A stretch of DNA of 64,000 nt, taken from contig NZ_JAMTCP010000013.1 of assembly GCF_024171885.1 (NCBI RefSeq), positions 62,001 through 126,000 on the forward strand, given 5' to 3'. Under the pieces are notes generated by a model. That model made no database searches. It had not been told where the DNA came from and worked only from the letters and a program-made list of their open reading frames with translations. The stretch is from Streptoalloteichus tenebrarius (GTDB lineage Bacteria > Actinomycetota > Actinomycetes > Mycobacteriales > Pseudonocardiaceae). Numbering within the stretch: the first letter of the stretch is position 1; every line of letters begins with the position of its first letter. The position numbers and the translations under genes were made by a program. Of this stretch, positions 33,458 to 42,550 are shown one piece after another.

Positions 33458-36298
33458 TCACCAATCGGTGAGTGACCGAACAGCGGATCGGTTGGCGAGG
33501 AGGTGGTGCTGGAGCAGAGCCGCGGTCGCTCGGGCGTCGGGGAGGGCACGATGCCGCTGCCCGTCAGCGAAGCCGGTGAGGCCGACCGCGGCGCAGCACT
33601 CCTGGAGTCCTCTCCTTCCCGAGCGATGGACTCGTTGGTCCAGTTTCATCGTGCACAGAACGGGCGTCGGCGGGAGTGCCACGCCGGCACGCGCGAACTC
33701 CGCCTCCAGGAAGCCCCGGTCGAACGGCGCGTTGTGCGCGACGAGGACCGCGCCGCCGAGGTGTTCGGCGATGATCGGGACGATGTCCGCGAAGGTGGGA
33801 GCCCCCGCGAGATGCTCAGCCCTGATGCCGTGGATTTCCTGGGCCGAGATGCGCCTGCCCGGGTTCACCAGAGAGGTCCACTCGCGCAGGACCGAGCCGT
33901 CCGGGGCGAGCCTGACGACGGCGATCTCGACGATGCGGTCCTTGCCGCGCACCAACCCCGTCGTTTCCAGGTCCACGACCGCGTACGGCAAGAAGCCCGT
34001 GGTCGGGACGAGTGCGGGGACGGCCCGACGGGCTCCGGTGACCGGGTCCACGTCGTGCTCCGGCATGCGCTCCAGCATGTCGGCGAGCGCCGCCCGCGCC
34101 CCCGCGAGGTCCAGGTGCCCGGCGGCGTACGCCCGAACGCGGAGCTGGTCGCCCAGGTGCTCGTCGTGCTTGTCGACGATCGTGTTGGGAACGGACGCCG
34201 CGAGATCCTCCGCTGTCGTGCCGTCGTCGGTCAGCATCTGCTGGAAGGCGTGCCGGAGTTGGGCCGGCGTGCTGTGGGAGACGGTGAGCGCGACGCCGTC
34301 GCGCGCCGTGTCGAAACCCGACTTCGTCAGCCACACGACCAGCGTGTTGAGGATCCGGTCGCCGAGCCACGGGAAGACCACCGTTTCGTCTCCGTGCGCG
34401 ACGGCCGGGTCGCGGGCGAGCCGGAGCCGTCGGTAGGCGTCTCGTCCCTCGTCGAGCAGTCGTTGGGCGCCGGCGTCCAGGTAGGCGGGCACGACGTCGG
34501 ACTCGTACCAGAGACGCATCCGACGCCGCACCTCGTCGTGGACCTCGGCCGCCAGGCCGAGGAAGGTGGGCGCCCTGCCACCGTGGGCGAGTTCGACCTC
34601 GATGAGCTTGGCCTGGTCATCGATTGAGACGACCCGCCACCGCCGTCCGGCGAAGATGAGCAGCGACCCCACCGGGGTCGGGAACGCCACGGGCAGCGTC
34701 CCGAGCGTGCGGGGTCCGTTGACCAGCCGGTACTCCTCCCTGGTGGCGAAGGCGGAGTAGAAGCTGAAGTGCTCGACCAGGCGCTCGCCGGTCCGCCCCA
34801 GGAGAAGCAGGCCGTCGGGCTCCTGCCGGACGAGGTCCGCGGCGCCCAGGTCGCGGAGCAACTCGACGAACACGGAACGGTCGACGTGGCGAAAGGGCCC
34901 GGAACCGCACAGGGTCCGGAACAGCTCGGCGGCCCGCGCCCCCTGGTGCTCGGCGATCACCGAGAGCACCTGTTGGACGAGCGTCGACAGGTGGAGGGAG
35001 GAGGCGTCAGCGGGCTCGTACCAGCGCCGCCCCAACAGGTCGATCATCGCCACCGCCTGGAACAGCTCGGCCCGGAGCTGGTCCTGGGGCGGGGTGTCCG
35101 CGACGACCTCGTCGGCGGCGACGTACAACCGCAGCACCGCCGGCTCGCCGCGACGACCGGAGCGCCCCAGGCGTTGCCGCAGGCTCGACACCGACGGTGG
35201 CGCACCGATCTGGGCGACCGACGCGACCGTGCCGATGTCGATCCCCATCTCCAGGGACGAGGTGCACACCGCCGTGGTCGGACGGCCACCCCGCAGCCGC
35301 TCCTCGACGTGCTCCCGAACCCCTTTCGCCAAACTGCCGTGGTGGGGGAAGAACTCGTTGGGGACCTGGTGGTCCTCGCTGAGGGTTCGCAGCCGGTCCG
35401 CGTACAACTCGGCTTCACTCCGCCGGTTGACGAACACGAGGTTGTTCCGCCCCCGGAGAGCCCGGAACAGGTGATCGGCGATCTGCCGGGTGCTGCTGCC
35501 CTCGGCCACCGGCTCGCCGTCCTCCGGCGGGGCGGGCTTGCTGGCGGTGTTGAGGTAGCCCCGCACCTGGAGGCGAACCTCTCCGCCACCGTGCTCGGAC
35601 GCGAGCACCCGAACCTCGTCCCCCTGCCCCGGGCGGAGGAACTCGGCGGCCGAGGCCATGTCGCTCAGCGTCGCGGAGAGTCCGATACGGGGCACCCGTC
35701 GACGTGTCGCCAGTTCGACGCGGTGCAGCAGTGACTGCAACTGCGCTCCCCGCTCGGTGCCCATGAACGAGTGCATCTCGTCGATGACGACCCACCGGAG
35801 AGCGCGGAAGATCCGCCCCACGTCGTGCCCACGCAGGACGAACATCGCCTCCAACGACTCCGGGGTGATCAGGAGGATGCCGTTCGGGGCGGCCAGGACC
35901 CTGGACTTCGCCGCGCTGGCGACGTCGCCGTGCCAGCGGTGGACGGGGATGTCGAGGTGTTCGCAAAGCTCGTCGAGGCGTCGGTGCTGGTCATTGATCA
36001 ACGCTTTGAGCGGCGACACGGACAACGCCCGGATGCCCGGCCCGCCGCCCCGCTCGTCGGCGAGCAGGGCCGAGCAGATCGGCAGGAACGCCGCCTCCGT
36101 CTTGCCCGCGGCCGTGGCCGCGGAGATGACGACGTCGTCCCGCCCTTCGAGCACGTGGGGGATGGCCGCTTCCTGCACGTCGTTCAACCGCTGCCAGCGC
36201 TGGGCGTGGACCCAGCGCTGCACCTTCCGGTGCAACAGCGCGAAGTGCGACGAGGAACCGCGGAACGCGGTCTCAGAGACGGAAGGTGGCGAGCTCAT
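33458..36298 (-). CDS. Lhr-like SF2 helicase fused to a DEDDh 3'-5' exonuclease
   Basis: 946 residues. Helicase core: motif I ATAAGKT (61-67), DEMH box (173-176), LSAT (207-210), motif VI QRLGRSGRRG (375-384). The middle has a winged-helix/β-barrel region as in Lhr (GRRWRVVSIDDQAKLIEVEL). The C-terminus from residue 772 is a DnaQ-type nuclease with all four acidic residues and the His: DLETTG (D776, E778), AHNAPFDR (D860), HRALPD (H916, D921). Start overlaps the ATPase gene by 26 bp. Third gene of the TerB cassette; predicted to unwind and degrade DNA. A helicase of this kind joined to an exonuclease is uncommon. Confidence 0.9.
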   Translation of the reverse strand: MSSPPSVSETAFRGSSSHFALLHRKVQRWVHAQRWQRLNDVQEAAIPHVLEGRDDVVISAATAAGKTEAAFLPICSALLADERGGGPGIRALSVSPLKALINDQHRRLDELCEHLDIPVHRWHGDVASAAKSRVLAAPNGILLITPESLEAMFVLRGHDVGRIFRALRWVVIDEMHSFMGTERGAQLQSLLHRVELATRRRVPRIGLSATLSDMASAAEFLRPGQGDEVRVLASEHGGGEVRLQVRGYLNTASKPAPPEDGEPVAEGSSTRQIADHLFRALRGRNNLVFVNRRSEAELYADRLRTLSEDHQVPNEFFPHHGSLAKGVREHVEERLRGGRPTTAVCTSSLEMGIDIGTVASVAQIGAPPSVSSLRQRLGRSGRRGEPAVLRLYVAADEVVADTPPQDQLRAELFQAVAMIDLLGRRWYEPADASSLHLSTLVQQVLSVIAEHQGARAAELFRTLCGSGPFRHVDRSVFVELLRDLGAADLVRQEPDGLLLLGRTGERLVEHFSFYSAFATREEYRLVNGPRTLGTLPVAFPTPVGSLLIFAGRRWRVVSIDDQAKLIEVELAHGGRAPTFLGLAAEVHDEVRRRMRLWYESDVVPAYLDAGAQRLLDEGRDAYRRLRLARDPAVAHGDETVVFPWLGDRILNTLVVWLTKSGFDTARDGVALTVSHSTPAQLRHAFQQMLTDDGTTAEDLAASVPNTIVDKHDEHLGDQLRVRAYAAGHLDLAGARAALADMLERMPEHDVDPVTGARRAVPALVPTTGFLPYAVVDLETTGLVRGKDRIVEIAVVRLAPDGSVLREWTSLVNPGRRISAQEIHGIRAEHLAGAPTFADIVPIIAEHLGGAVLVAHNAPFDRGFLEAEFARAGVALPPTPVLCTMKLDQRVHRSGRRGLQECCAAVGLTGFADGQRHRALPDARATAALLQHHLLANRSAVRSLTDW

Positions 36299-37577
36299 CG
36301 TCCTCTTCCGGTTCCAGCGGGGCGAGGTCCGGGTTGTGCTCCGCCTCCACCCGCACGGCGCCGACGAGGGGTTCCCACTGTTGGCCGGGGTTCTGCTCCA
36401 GGACGGACAGCAGGTTGAGGAACTCCTTGATGGTGGTGCGGGGAGTGCGGAAGTAGGCGTCGCCGACGCGTTCGGAACAGTGCCGCATGAACGCGTGCAG
36501 CGCCTCGTCCGGAACGAGGTAGTTCGCCGGGTCCCCGGAGGCGTGGACGTGGCGCAGCTTGGTCAACAGCACGTAGAAGTCCTCCTGCGTCAGGTTCGTC
36601 AACCGCAGCACGGGACCCGAGTGGTCGACGAGGCCGTTGACGGCGAAGGAGTTCTCGGCGAGTCGTGACTGGAGCGCCTCGTAGGAGTACAGACCGCGCC
36701 TGGTGTCCATCAGGAACTCGGGTGTGCCCCCGAAGAGGAACCCGACGTGGCCGCTGACTCCCTGAAGGCTGTCGTTGAGGATCCGCAGGATCTGCTCGTA
36801 GTTGGCCGCCCGGGCGCGCGCGGAGGTGAGCTTGTACAGGTTGACCATCTCGTCGAGGCAGACGAGCAGGCCGCTGAAGCCGGCCAGCCGCACGAAACGC
36901 GACATCAGCTTGAGCTGGTCGTAGACGTTCGCGTCGTCGACGATCGTCCGCACGCCCAGCGCCGCCCTGGCTTCGGTCCTGGTGCTGAACTCCCCGCGCA
37001 GCCACCGGACCGCGTCGCTCTTGAGCTGCTCGTTCCCGGTGTCGTGGCCGCGCCAGTACGCCGCGACCACCTCGGCGAAGTCGTACCCCCCGACCAGCTC
37101 GGACAGGTCGGCCAGCCGTTCGCGGATCACCACCTCGGGGTCCACTCCCCGCTCACGCGCGGTCGTCATCGCCTGCGTCACGAATCGCTCCACGACCGCG
37201 GACAACGCCCCGCCGTCGGGCTTCGTCGACGTGGACGTGTTCCGCGCCAGCTCGGCGTAGAGGCCGCGAGCCTGCCCGCCCGTCGCGTGCAGACGCCGGT
37301 CAGGGGCGAGGTCGGCGTGCATCGTCACCAGCCGCTTCTTCAACGCGGCCGCCCGGACCAGGTGGAGGAAGAACGTCTTGCCGGAACCGTAGTCGCCGAT
37401 GACGAAACGCGCGGTCGACCCGCCGTCGGCGATGCGGTCGAGGTCCCGCAGCAGGGACTCGACCTCGCGCATCCGCCCGACCTGGACATGGTGCTGGCCC
37501 GTCCTGGGCACCACACCGGCTCGCAGGGACTGGAGGATGGCGTCGCGCTCACGCGGCTTGATGCGGGTGTCGCTCAT
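36273..37577 (-). CDS. BREX-type (DUF2791, BrxD-like) ATP-binding protein
   Basis: 434 residues. Opens with the family signature SLRAGVVPRTGQHHVQVGR, then Walker A GDYGSGKT at 61-68 and Walker B LLVCLDEM at 237-244. TPEFLMDTRRGLYSYEALQSRL and FRTPRTTIKEFLNLLSVLEQNP are also typical. In BREX and related systems this P-loop protein accompanies a helicase and is thought to load or regulate it. ATGA overlap with the TerB gene upstream and a 26-bp overlap with the helicase downstream make a tight operon. Confidence 0.9.
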   Translation of the reverse strand: MSDTRIKPRERDAILQSLRAGVVPRTGQHHVQVGRMREVESLLRDLDRIADGGSTARFVIGDYGSGKTFFLHLVRAAALKKRLVTMHADLAPDRRLHATGGQARGLYAELARNTSTSTKPDGGALSAVVERFVTQAMTTARERGVDPEVVIRERLADLSELVGGYDFAEVVAAYWRGHDTGNEQLKSDAVRWLRGEFSTRTEARAALGVRTIVDDANVYDQLKLMSRFVRLAGFSGLLVCLDEMVNLYKLTSARARAANYEQILRILNDSLQGVSGHVGFLFGGTPEFLMDTRRGLYSYEALQSRLAENSFAVNGLVDHSGPVLRLTNLTQEDFYVLLTKLRHVHASGDPANYLVPDEALHAFMRHCSERVGDAYFRTPRTTIKEFLNLLSVLEQNPGQQWEPLVGAVRVEAEHNPDLAPLEPEEDDELATFRL

Positions 37578-39805
37578 GCGAGGAGTTCTCCCAGGATGTC
37601 CGTGTCGATGCGCAGATGATCCCCGTCATCCTCGACGAGGGGCTCGTCGGTGGCCTCGATGGCCGCCTCGTTGACCACGTCCAGAGCGCCTTCGGGCAGG
37701 AGGCCCACCGCCGCGCACACCGCGTCGAACTCCGCGCGGGTCCAGGTCGGCTTCTCCGCCAGGCGGCGCACGAGGGTCGAGTGTGCACTGTCCAAAGTGG
37801 AGATCGTGGGTTCCCCTGGTGCGGTCGCTGCCTTCCCGGTGGGCTCCTCGGGCGCGTCCTCGTCCTCGAAGACCTCGGCGAGCATCGCCGCGACCGCGGC
37901 GCTCTCCCGCATCTTCGCCTGCACCAACGCCGTGTCGAGCCGCAGGCCGCCCTTCTCGGGTGACTCGGTCGCGGACGGGATGGCGTAGCCGGTGGGGCGG
38001 GCGTCCGCCGGGATGACGGTGACGGGTTCCCTGGCCGGCTCCGGGCGTTCCGCCGAAGTCGACCCGGCCGCCACCGCATGCAGCCTGGCGTACACGGTCT
38101 CCGGGTCCAGCTCCAGCAGCGTGTAGATCCGACGGAGGGTCTTCACCTCGTCCGGTGAGATGTGCCCGTCGACGCCCGCGACCGTCGTCGCGAACTCGGC
38201 CACGTGTTCGCGCTGCGCGGGGGTGAGGCCGGCCAGCCGCTTCTTCAGACCACTGAGCTTGAGGTCCGAGGCCAACAGCCAGGCCAGGTGGGCCTGGAGC
38301 CTGGTCCGCTCGCCCGGCGCGAGGTGGAGGCTGGACTCCAGGTGCCTGACCAGGTGGTCCCGTTCGACGTCCGACACGTCGTCGTCCGCCGCGGAGACCA
38401 CCGCCGCCAGGTGCAACAGCGTCATCGCGGCGACGTACTCGGCGCTGGGGGTGACCGGCTGGTCGGTGGTGAGCCGGAACAGCACACCGGGACCGTCGGC
38501 CCGGACGGAGCCGCCCATCCGGACGTCCGGCTCCAACCCCACCCCCAACCGCTCCAGGAGCTGGGCGAGTCCCACCGCGTCGGCCTTGACGAACTTGCCG
38601 GGCGTGCGTGGCGGCCACAGCGCCACCAGCTCGGCCATGTCGATCGTCGCCTGCTGGACGCCGTGTGACAGGGCGCCGTCCACCAGGTCGCGAACCGGGC
38701 GCAGGGCAGGCAGATCGACGTGGAACAGCTCGGAGGGCAGCAACGCGATCGCGGCCAGGGAGCCCGCTGCCTCCGGCTGGCGGCCGAGCAGCCGACTGTA
38801 GGCGTCCAGCTCGTCGGTGCACGCCTCGACCAGGGTTCGCAGGACGCGCGTCGGAGCCGCCGCCGTGACCACGTCCGGGAGGTCGAGGGCCAACTCGACA
38901 TTCGTGAGCGCCGCGCTGGCGGGCCGGTAGGACAGCGCGAGTCGCCGTTTCAGCGGCCGCACCACGATGCCGTCCCCGTGCCGCTGGTGGTAGCGGGCGG
39001 TGAAGAGCTGGCGGAACTCCTCCTGGCACCGGCTCACCGGGGTCCTCGGCTGGATCTCCGGGTGCAGCAGCGCCCACGACAACGCCCAGTCGGCGGGAAC
39101 CGGCCGGCCGTCCCTCGCGAACACGCCGATGCCCGCTCGGAGCGAGAAGGGAGGGTCCCAGCGGTCGTGGGCCGCGGGGTCCGGTGGCGTGCCGGGAGCC
39201 TGACCCTGGCTGATCAGGCAGTGGAGGACCTGTCGGAAGGCGGTCGCGTACCGGTGGAAGGAGTGGTTGGCGCCGTAGATGCCCAGCAACCGGTCGACCT
39301 CGCCCAGGATCGACGGCAGCTCGGCCCGTGCCACCGGGTCGTGCTGCGCGTCGACGAGCGCCCGCCGTTCCAGGCCGTAGAAGAACAGGATGACGTAGCC
39401 GATGTCCGCGTTCGGCGCCGATCGTCCCCCCTGTAGCCACAGCAGGTACGCCGCCCGGCTCTGCGGTGGGATCGAGTGGTACGCGGGCCAGTAGTCCATG
39501 TGCTGGCCCGCGAGGTCCGCCCGGGCCCAGTCGACGGGCAGAGTGGGGTCGAGCACCTCGCCGCTGAGGTTGGTGTCGAGATGGTCACGGGGAACCTGGC
39601 CGAGGTAGAACATGCCGCCCGGGAGGACCTGGTGGCCCAGGTGGACGGGGGTGCCAGGGGCGACCCAGGTGGGGGCGGGGACCGACGCCCTGGCCGGGCG
39701 GGTCGGCGTCGGCGCGGGTCCCCATGCCGGCGGGCTGGTCTGCCCGGACAATCCTGGCGTGCTGACCCCGCCCAACGCGCGCCGAAGTCGATCCAGCAGG
39801 CCCAC
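37574..39805 (-). CDS. TerB-N / TerB / TerB-C multidomain protein
   Basis: 743 residues. Pro-rich N-terminal linker (to ~45), TerB-N domain (FYLGQVPRDHLDTNLSGEVLDP, YWPAYHSIPPQSRAAYLLWL, about 60-250), long middle region, a TerB helical domain with FATTVAGVDGHISPDEVKTLRRIYTLLELDP (about 535-570) and TerB-C to the end. TerB domains bind metal and nucleate complexes in tellurite-resistance and phage-defence gene clusters. First gene of the three-gene operon and probably its scaffold or sensor. No other ter genes are in the window. Confidence 0.87.
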   Translation of the reverse strand: MGLLDRLRRALGGVSTPGLSGQTSPPAWGPAPTPTRPARASVPAPTWVAPGTPVHLGHQVLPGGMFYLGQVPRDHLDTNLSGEVLDPTLPVDWARADLAGQHMDYWPAYHSIPPQSRAAYLLWLQGGRSAPNADIGYVILFFYGLERRALVDAQHDPVARAELPSILGEVDRLLGIYGANHSFHRYATAFRQVLHCLISQGQAPGTPPDPAAHDRWDPPFSLRAGIGVFARDGRPVPADWALSWALLHPEIQPRTPVSRCQEEFRQLFTARYHQRHGDGIVVRPLKRRLALSYRPASAALTNVELALDLPDVVTAAAPTRVLRTLVEACTDELDAYSRLLGRQPEAAGSLAAIALLPSELFHVDLPALRPVRDLVDGALSHGVQQATIDMAELVALWPPRTPGKFVKADAVGLAQLLERLGVGLEPDVRMGGSVRADGPGVLFRLTTDQPVTPSAEYVAAMTLLHLAAVVSAADDDVSDVERDHLVRHLESSLHLAPGERTRLQAHLAWLLASDLKLSGLKKRLAGLTPAQREHVAEFATTVAGVDGHISPDEVKTLRRIYTLLELDPETVYARLHAVAAGSTSAERPEPAREPVTVIPADARPTGYAIPSATESPEKGGLRLDTALVQAKMRESAAVAAMLAEVFEDEDAPEEPTGKAATAPGEPTISTLDSAHSTLVRRLAEKPTWTRAEFDAVCAAVGLLPEGALDVVNEAAIEATDEPLVEDDGDHLRIDTDILGELLA

Positions 39806-40564
39806 GCAACCCCCAACAAGAAGGAACCGGCCGGATCCACTGCTCCGGCCGGACCAACAGCGCTGTCAGCCGCCCTATCGTGCGGAACACCGGGTACGTT
39901 AGCGGCAAACACGCGCCCTGTCGGTCACGGCTCACCCCCACGCTCGTGTCCCCTCGGTTCTGTCCGCACCGCTGGCGGTCCAGAGAGGGAACGCCTCGTG
40001 GTCAGGGGAGCCGACCGGCGACTTTGGTCTCGGCCGTGGTCACCGCGATGTCACCCTGTGCGGCTCGCCGAGGGCCACGAGCGCTTTTCCCGGTTCCAAC
40101 GCGGGTGTCGCACAGTATCCATCAAAGGGGACGGTCTCCTGTTCGGCGTGATGTTGAGGCGATGTCGAAATGGCCTTCTCCATTGGCATGACTGTCAAGG
40201 GAGGCTCTGAAATCAGTCTCGATGAGAGGCAGCATCACGCAAGCAGATCGCGCTGACCACAGTCGCTTAGGGTCCAGTCAACGTCTCCTGTGGCCAGCTA
40301 TGAGCGCGCCTCACGATAGGTCGCGGGACTGCGCGCTGAGTCCGAGGGACGGTCCAGTGCGGCTGGCTGGTGCCTGACGGGCTGCGGCCAAGGGCGAGCC
40401 GACTGCGCGGGACGAGTGATCGCGGTGGGGCGGTGGGGTGGTGGTGGGCGGGTGTCGCCACGGAGAGTGTTCGGTGGGCTGGCGGACACCACCACCGGGC
40501 GATCCCGTGGTGAGGGCGAGTGGCCCAGCCTGCCGCCGCCCCGCCCCGGTGTTATCCCGTCCCT
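39806..40564. other. Promoter region between TerB operon and capA
   Basis: 759 bp without a convincing gene. The stretch about 40080-40330 is visibly less GC-rich than its surroundings and may hold promoters or leftover mobile DNA. No terminal inverted repeats or tRNA found by eye. Confidence 0.5.
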
Positions 40565-41737
40565 ATGCCTGGAAACCACGGCCTCGGGCGGGTGTTCTGC
40601 CTGGTCACGGCGCTCGCCGTCGGCGGGTGCGTCGGCCCGCCTGACCCCGCGCGCGACCCCGGACTCGACCGCCCCACCGCCACGTCAGCCGCCCCGGGGA
40701 GCGTGGCCGTCACGGCCGCGTCCACGTTCACGGTCGTCGCCACCGGCGACGTGCTGATCCACCAGGAGGGGGCGCTCGTGCGTCAGGCCGCCGCGGCGGG
40801 CGCGGCCAGGGGCGTGGGCTACGACTTCGGGCGGGTGTTCACCGACGTCGCCCCGGTCGTCGAGGGCGCGGACCTGGCCATCTGCCACCTGGAGACCCCG
40901 GTGTCCGAGCCCGGCGGGCCGTTCACCGGCTACCCGGCGTTCAGCGTCCAGCCCCAGATCATCGACGCCCTGCGCGGCGCGGGCTACGACACCTGCTCGA
41001 CGGCGTCGAATCATTCGCTCGACGCCGGTTTCCCCGGCCTGGCCCGCACCCTGGACGCCCTCGACGCCAGGGGGATGCGCCACACCGGCACGTTCCGCAC
41101 GGCGGAGGAGAGCCGCACCCCGCTGCTGCTCGACGTCGGAGGGGTGCGCGTCGGGCACCTGGCCTGGACCTACGGCCTCAATGGCATCCCCAAGCCCGAG
41201 GGAAGGGAGTGGTCGGTCAACGTCTTCGACCCCGACGTCCCCGAGGTCGACGGGATGCTCGCCGAGGCCCGGCGCGTGCGGGAGGCCGGCGCGGACGTCG
41301 TGATCGCCACCGTGCACTGCTGCGAGGAGTACGTGCACGAGCCGCCGCCCAACCAGGTCGAGATCGCCCGACGGCTGCTCGCCTCGCCCGACGTGGACCT
41401 GGTGATCGGGCACCACGGCCACGTCGTGCAGCCGTTCGAGCGGATCAACGGCAAGTGGGTCGCCTACGGGCTGGGCAACCACGTCGCCGAGCAGGGGCGC
41501 GGCGAGACCGAGGACTCGGTCGTCGCCCGGTTCACCTTCTCCAGGGACGCCCACGGCCGCTACACCGTCACCAGGGCCGAGGCCGTCCCCACCGTGATCC
41601 ACCTGGACGGCGAGACGGTGCGGGTGGTCAACACCGCGGCCCACCGCGACGCGCACCCCGCCTCCTACCAGCGCATCGTCGAGGTGCTGAACAGTCGGGG
41701 CGCGGCCGGACAGGGCCTGGTCATCGCGGAGAGCTGA
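40565..41737 (+). CDS. CapA family lipoprotein (PGA synthesis protein-like, metallophosphatase fold)
   Basis: 390 residues from ATG 40565. Lipobox VGGC near residue 19. CapA/PGA_cap domain: TVVATGDVLIHQ, DLAICHLETPVSE, STASNHSLDAGFPGLARTLDALD, GHHGHVVQPFERINGKWVAYGLGNHV, which carry the metal-binding D, H and N residues of the calcineurin-like fold. CapA proteins act in γ-polyglutamate capsules in Bacillus, but stand-alone actinobacterial copies have no known role. A decayed inverted fragment of this gene lies at 33225-33396. Confidence 0.88.
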   Translation: MPGNHGLGRVFCLVTALAVGGCVGPPDPARDPGLDRPTATSAAPGSVAVTAASTFTVVATGDVLIHQEGALVRQAAAAGAARGVGYDFGRVFTDVAPVVEGADLAICHLETPVSEPGGPFTGYPAFSVQPQIIDALRGAGYDTCSTASNHSLDAGFPGLARTLDALDARGMRHTGTFRTAEESRTPLLLDVGGVRVGHLAWTYGLNGIPKPEGREWSVNVFDPDVPEVDGMLAEARRVREAGADVVIATVHCCEEYVHEPPPNQVEIARRLLASPDVDLVIGHHGHVVQPFERINGKWVAYGLGNHVAEQGRGETEDSVVARFTFSRDAHGRYTVTRAEAVPTVIHLDGETVRVVNTAAHRDAHPASYQRIVEVLNSRGAAGQGLVIAES

Positions 41738-41740
41738 CCC

Positions 41741-41880
41741 GAGAACCGGACGCGGGACCTCAGGACCTGGGACCCGGACGGACCCGGGAGCCAGACGGAC
41801 CGAAGAACCGGACGCGGGACCGAGAACCACACGGACCCGAGAACCACACGGACCTGAGAAGCGGACGACCGGCGAAGCTC
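41741..41880. repeat. Degenerate tandem repeats between convergent genes
   Basis: Imperfect 17-22 bp units such as GAGAACCGGACGCGGGACC (twice) and CGAGAACCACACGGACC (twice) fill the spacer between the stops of capA (41737) and the acireductone dioxygenase gene (41966). Confidence 0.8.
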
Positions 41881-41965
41881 GGACATGAGGGATGACGGCC
41901 GGAGACGGGCGAAATCGTCCGGCCCCACGGCGTCCGCCGGCGCCCGTTCCCGCGCCGGCGCCCGG

Positions 41966-42550
41966 TCAGGCTCCGCGCCGCCGCGCGAGGAGGGCGTCGA
42001 AGTCGGGGAACGCCTCGGCCAGCGGGTTCCCCGTGAAGTTGCCGACCCAGCCGTCCTCGTCGTGGAAGAACCGGATCGCCACGAAGTCCGGGCGCACACC
42101 CATGTCGAACCAGTGCGTCGTGTTGGCCGGGACGCTGAGCAGGTCGCCCGCCTCGCACAGCACCGCGTGGACCTTGTCTCCCACGTGCAGGTAGAAGACG
42201 CCGGCCCCACGGGCGAAGAACCGGTCCTCGGCGTCGTCGTGCGTGTGCTCGGACAGGAACCGTTGCCGCGCCGCCGTCGCCTTCTCCGCCCAGGCCGGGT
42301 CGTCGGAGGGCGTCATGTGCACGGCGTCGACCAGCACATAGCCCTCGGCCTCGACCACCCGGTCGACGTGCTCCCGGTAGGCGTTCAGCACCTCCTCGGA
42401 GCTGGGCTCGGCGGACAGGCCGGGCACCAGCTCCCAGCGCTCGAAGCGCACCCCGATCTGCTTGAGGTGCTCCCGGATCTCCTCGGGGTCCTCGGTGCGC
42501 ACCAGCTCGGTGTCGGGATCGGTGTCCGGCCACACGGTCAACGAGGTCAT
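41966..42550 (-). CDS. mtnD: Acireductone dioxygenase
   Basis: 194 residues from ATG 42550. Cupin of the ARD family: RFLSEHTHDDAEDRFFARGAGVFYLHVGD contains the HxHxxxE metal motif, and HWFDMG the fourth ligand. Converts acireductone to 2-keto-4-methylthiobutyrate and formate (Fe form) in methionine salvage. Last gene of the three-gene operon, overlapped with mtnB by ATGA. Confidence 0.95.
   Translation of the reverse strand: MTSLTVWPDTDPDTELVRTEDPEEIREHLKQIGVRFERWELVPGLSAEPSSEEVLNAYREHVDRVVEAEGYVLVDAVHMTPSDDPAWAEKATAARQRFLSEHTHDDAEDRFFARGAGVFYLHVGDKVHAVLCEAGDLLSVPANTTHWFDMGVRPDFVAIRFFHDEDGWVGNFTGNPLAEAFPDFDALLARRRGA

Noticed and set aside
33199-33549. 116-codon open frame over the capA fragment
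   Set aside because: It joins capA-derived sequence in shifted frames to antisense of the helicase; no ribosome site.
38000-39000. Tellurite-resistance function for the TerB protein
   Set aside because: No terC, terD or terZ genes are present; the partners are DNA-acting proteins.
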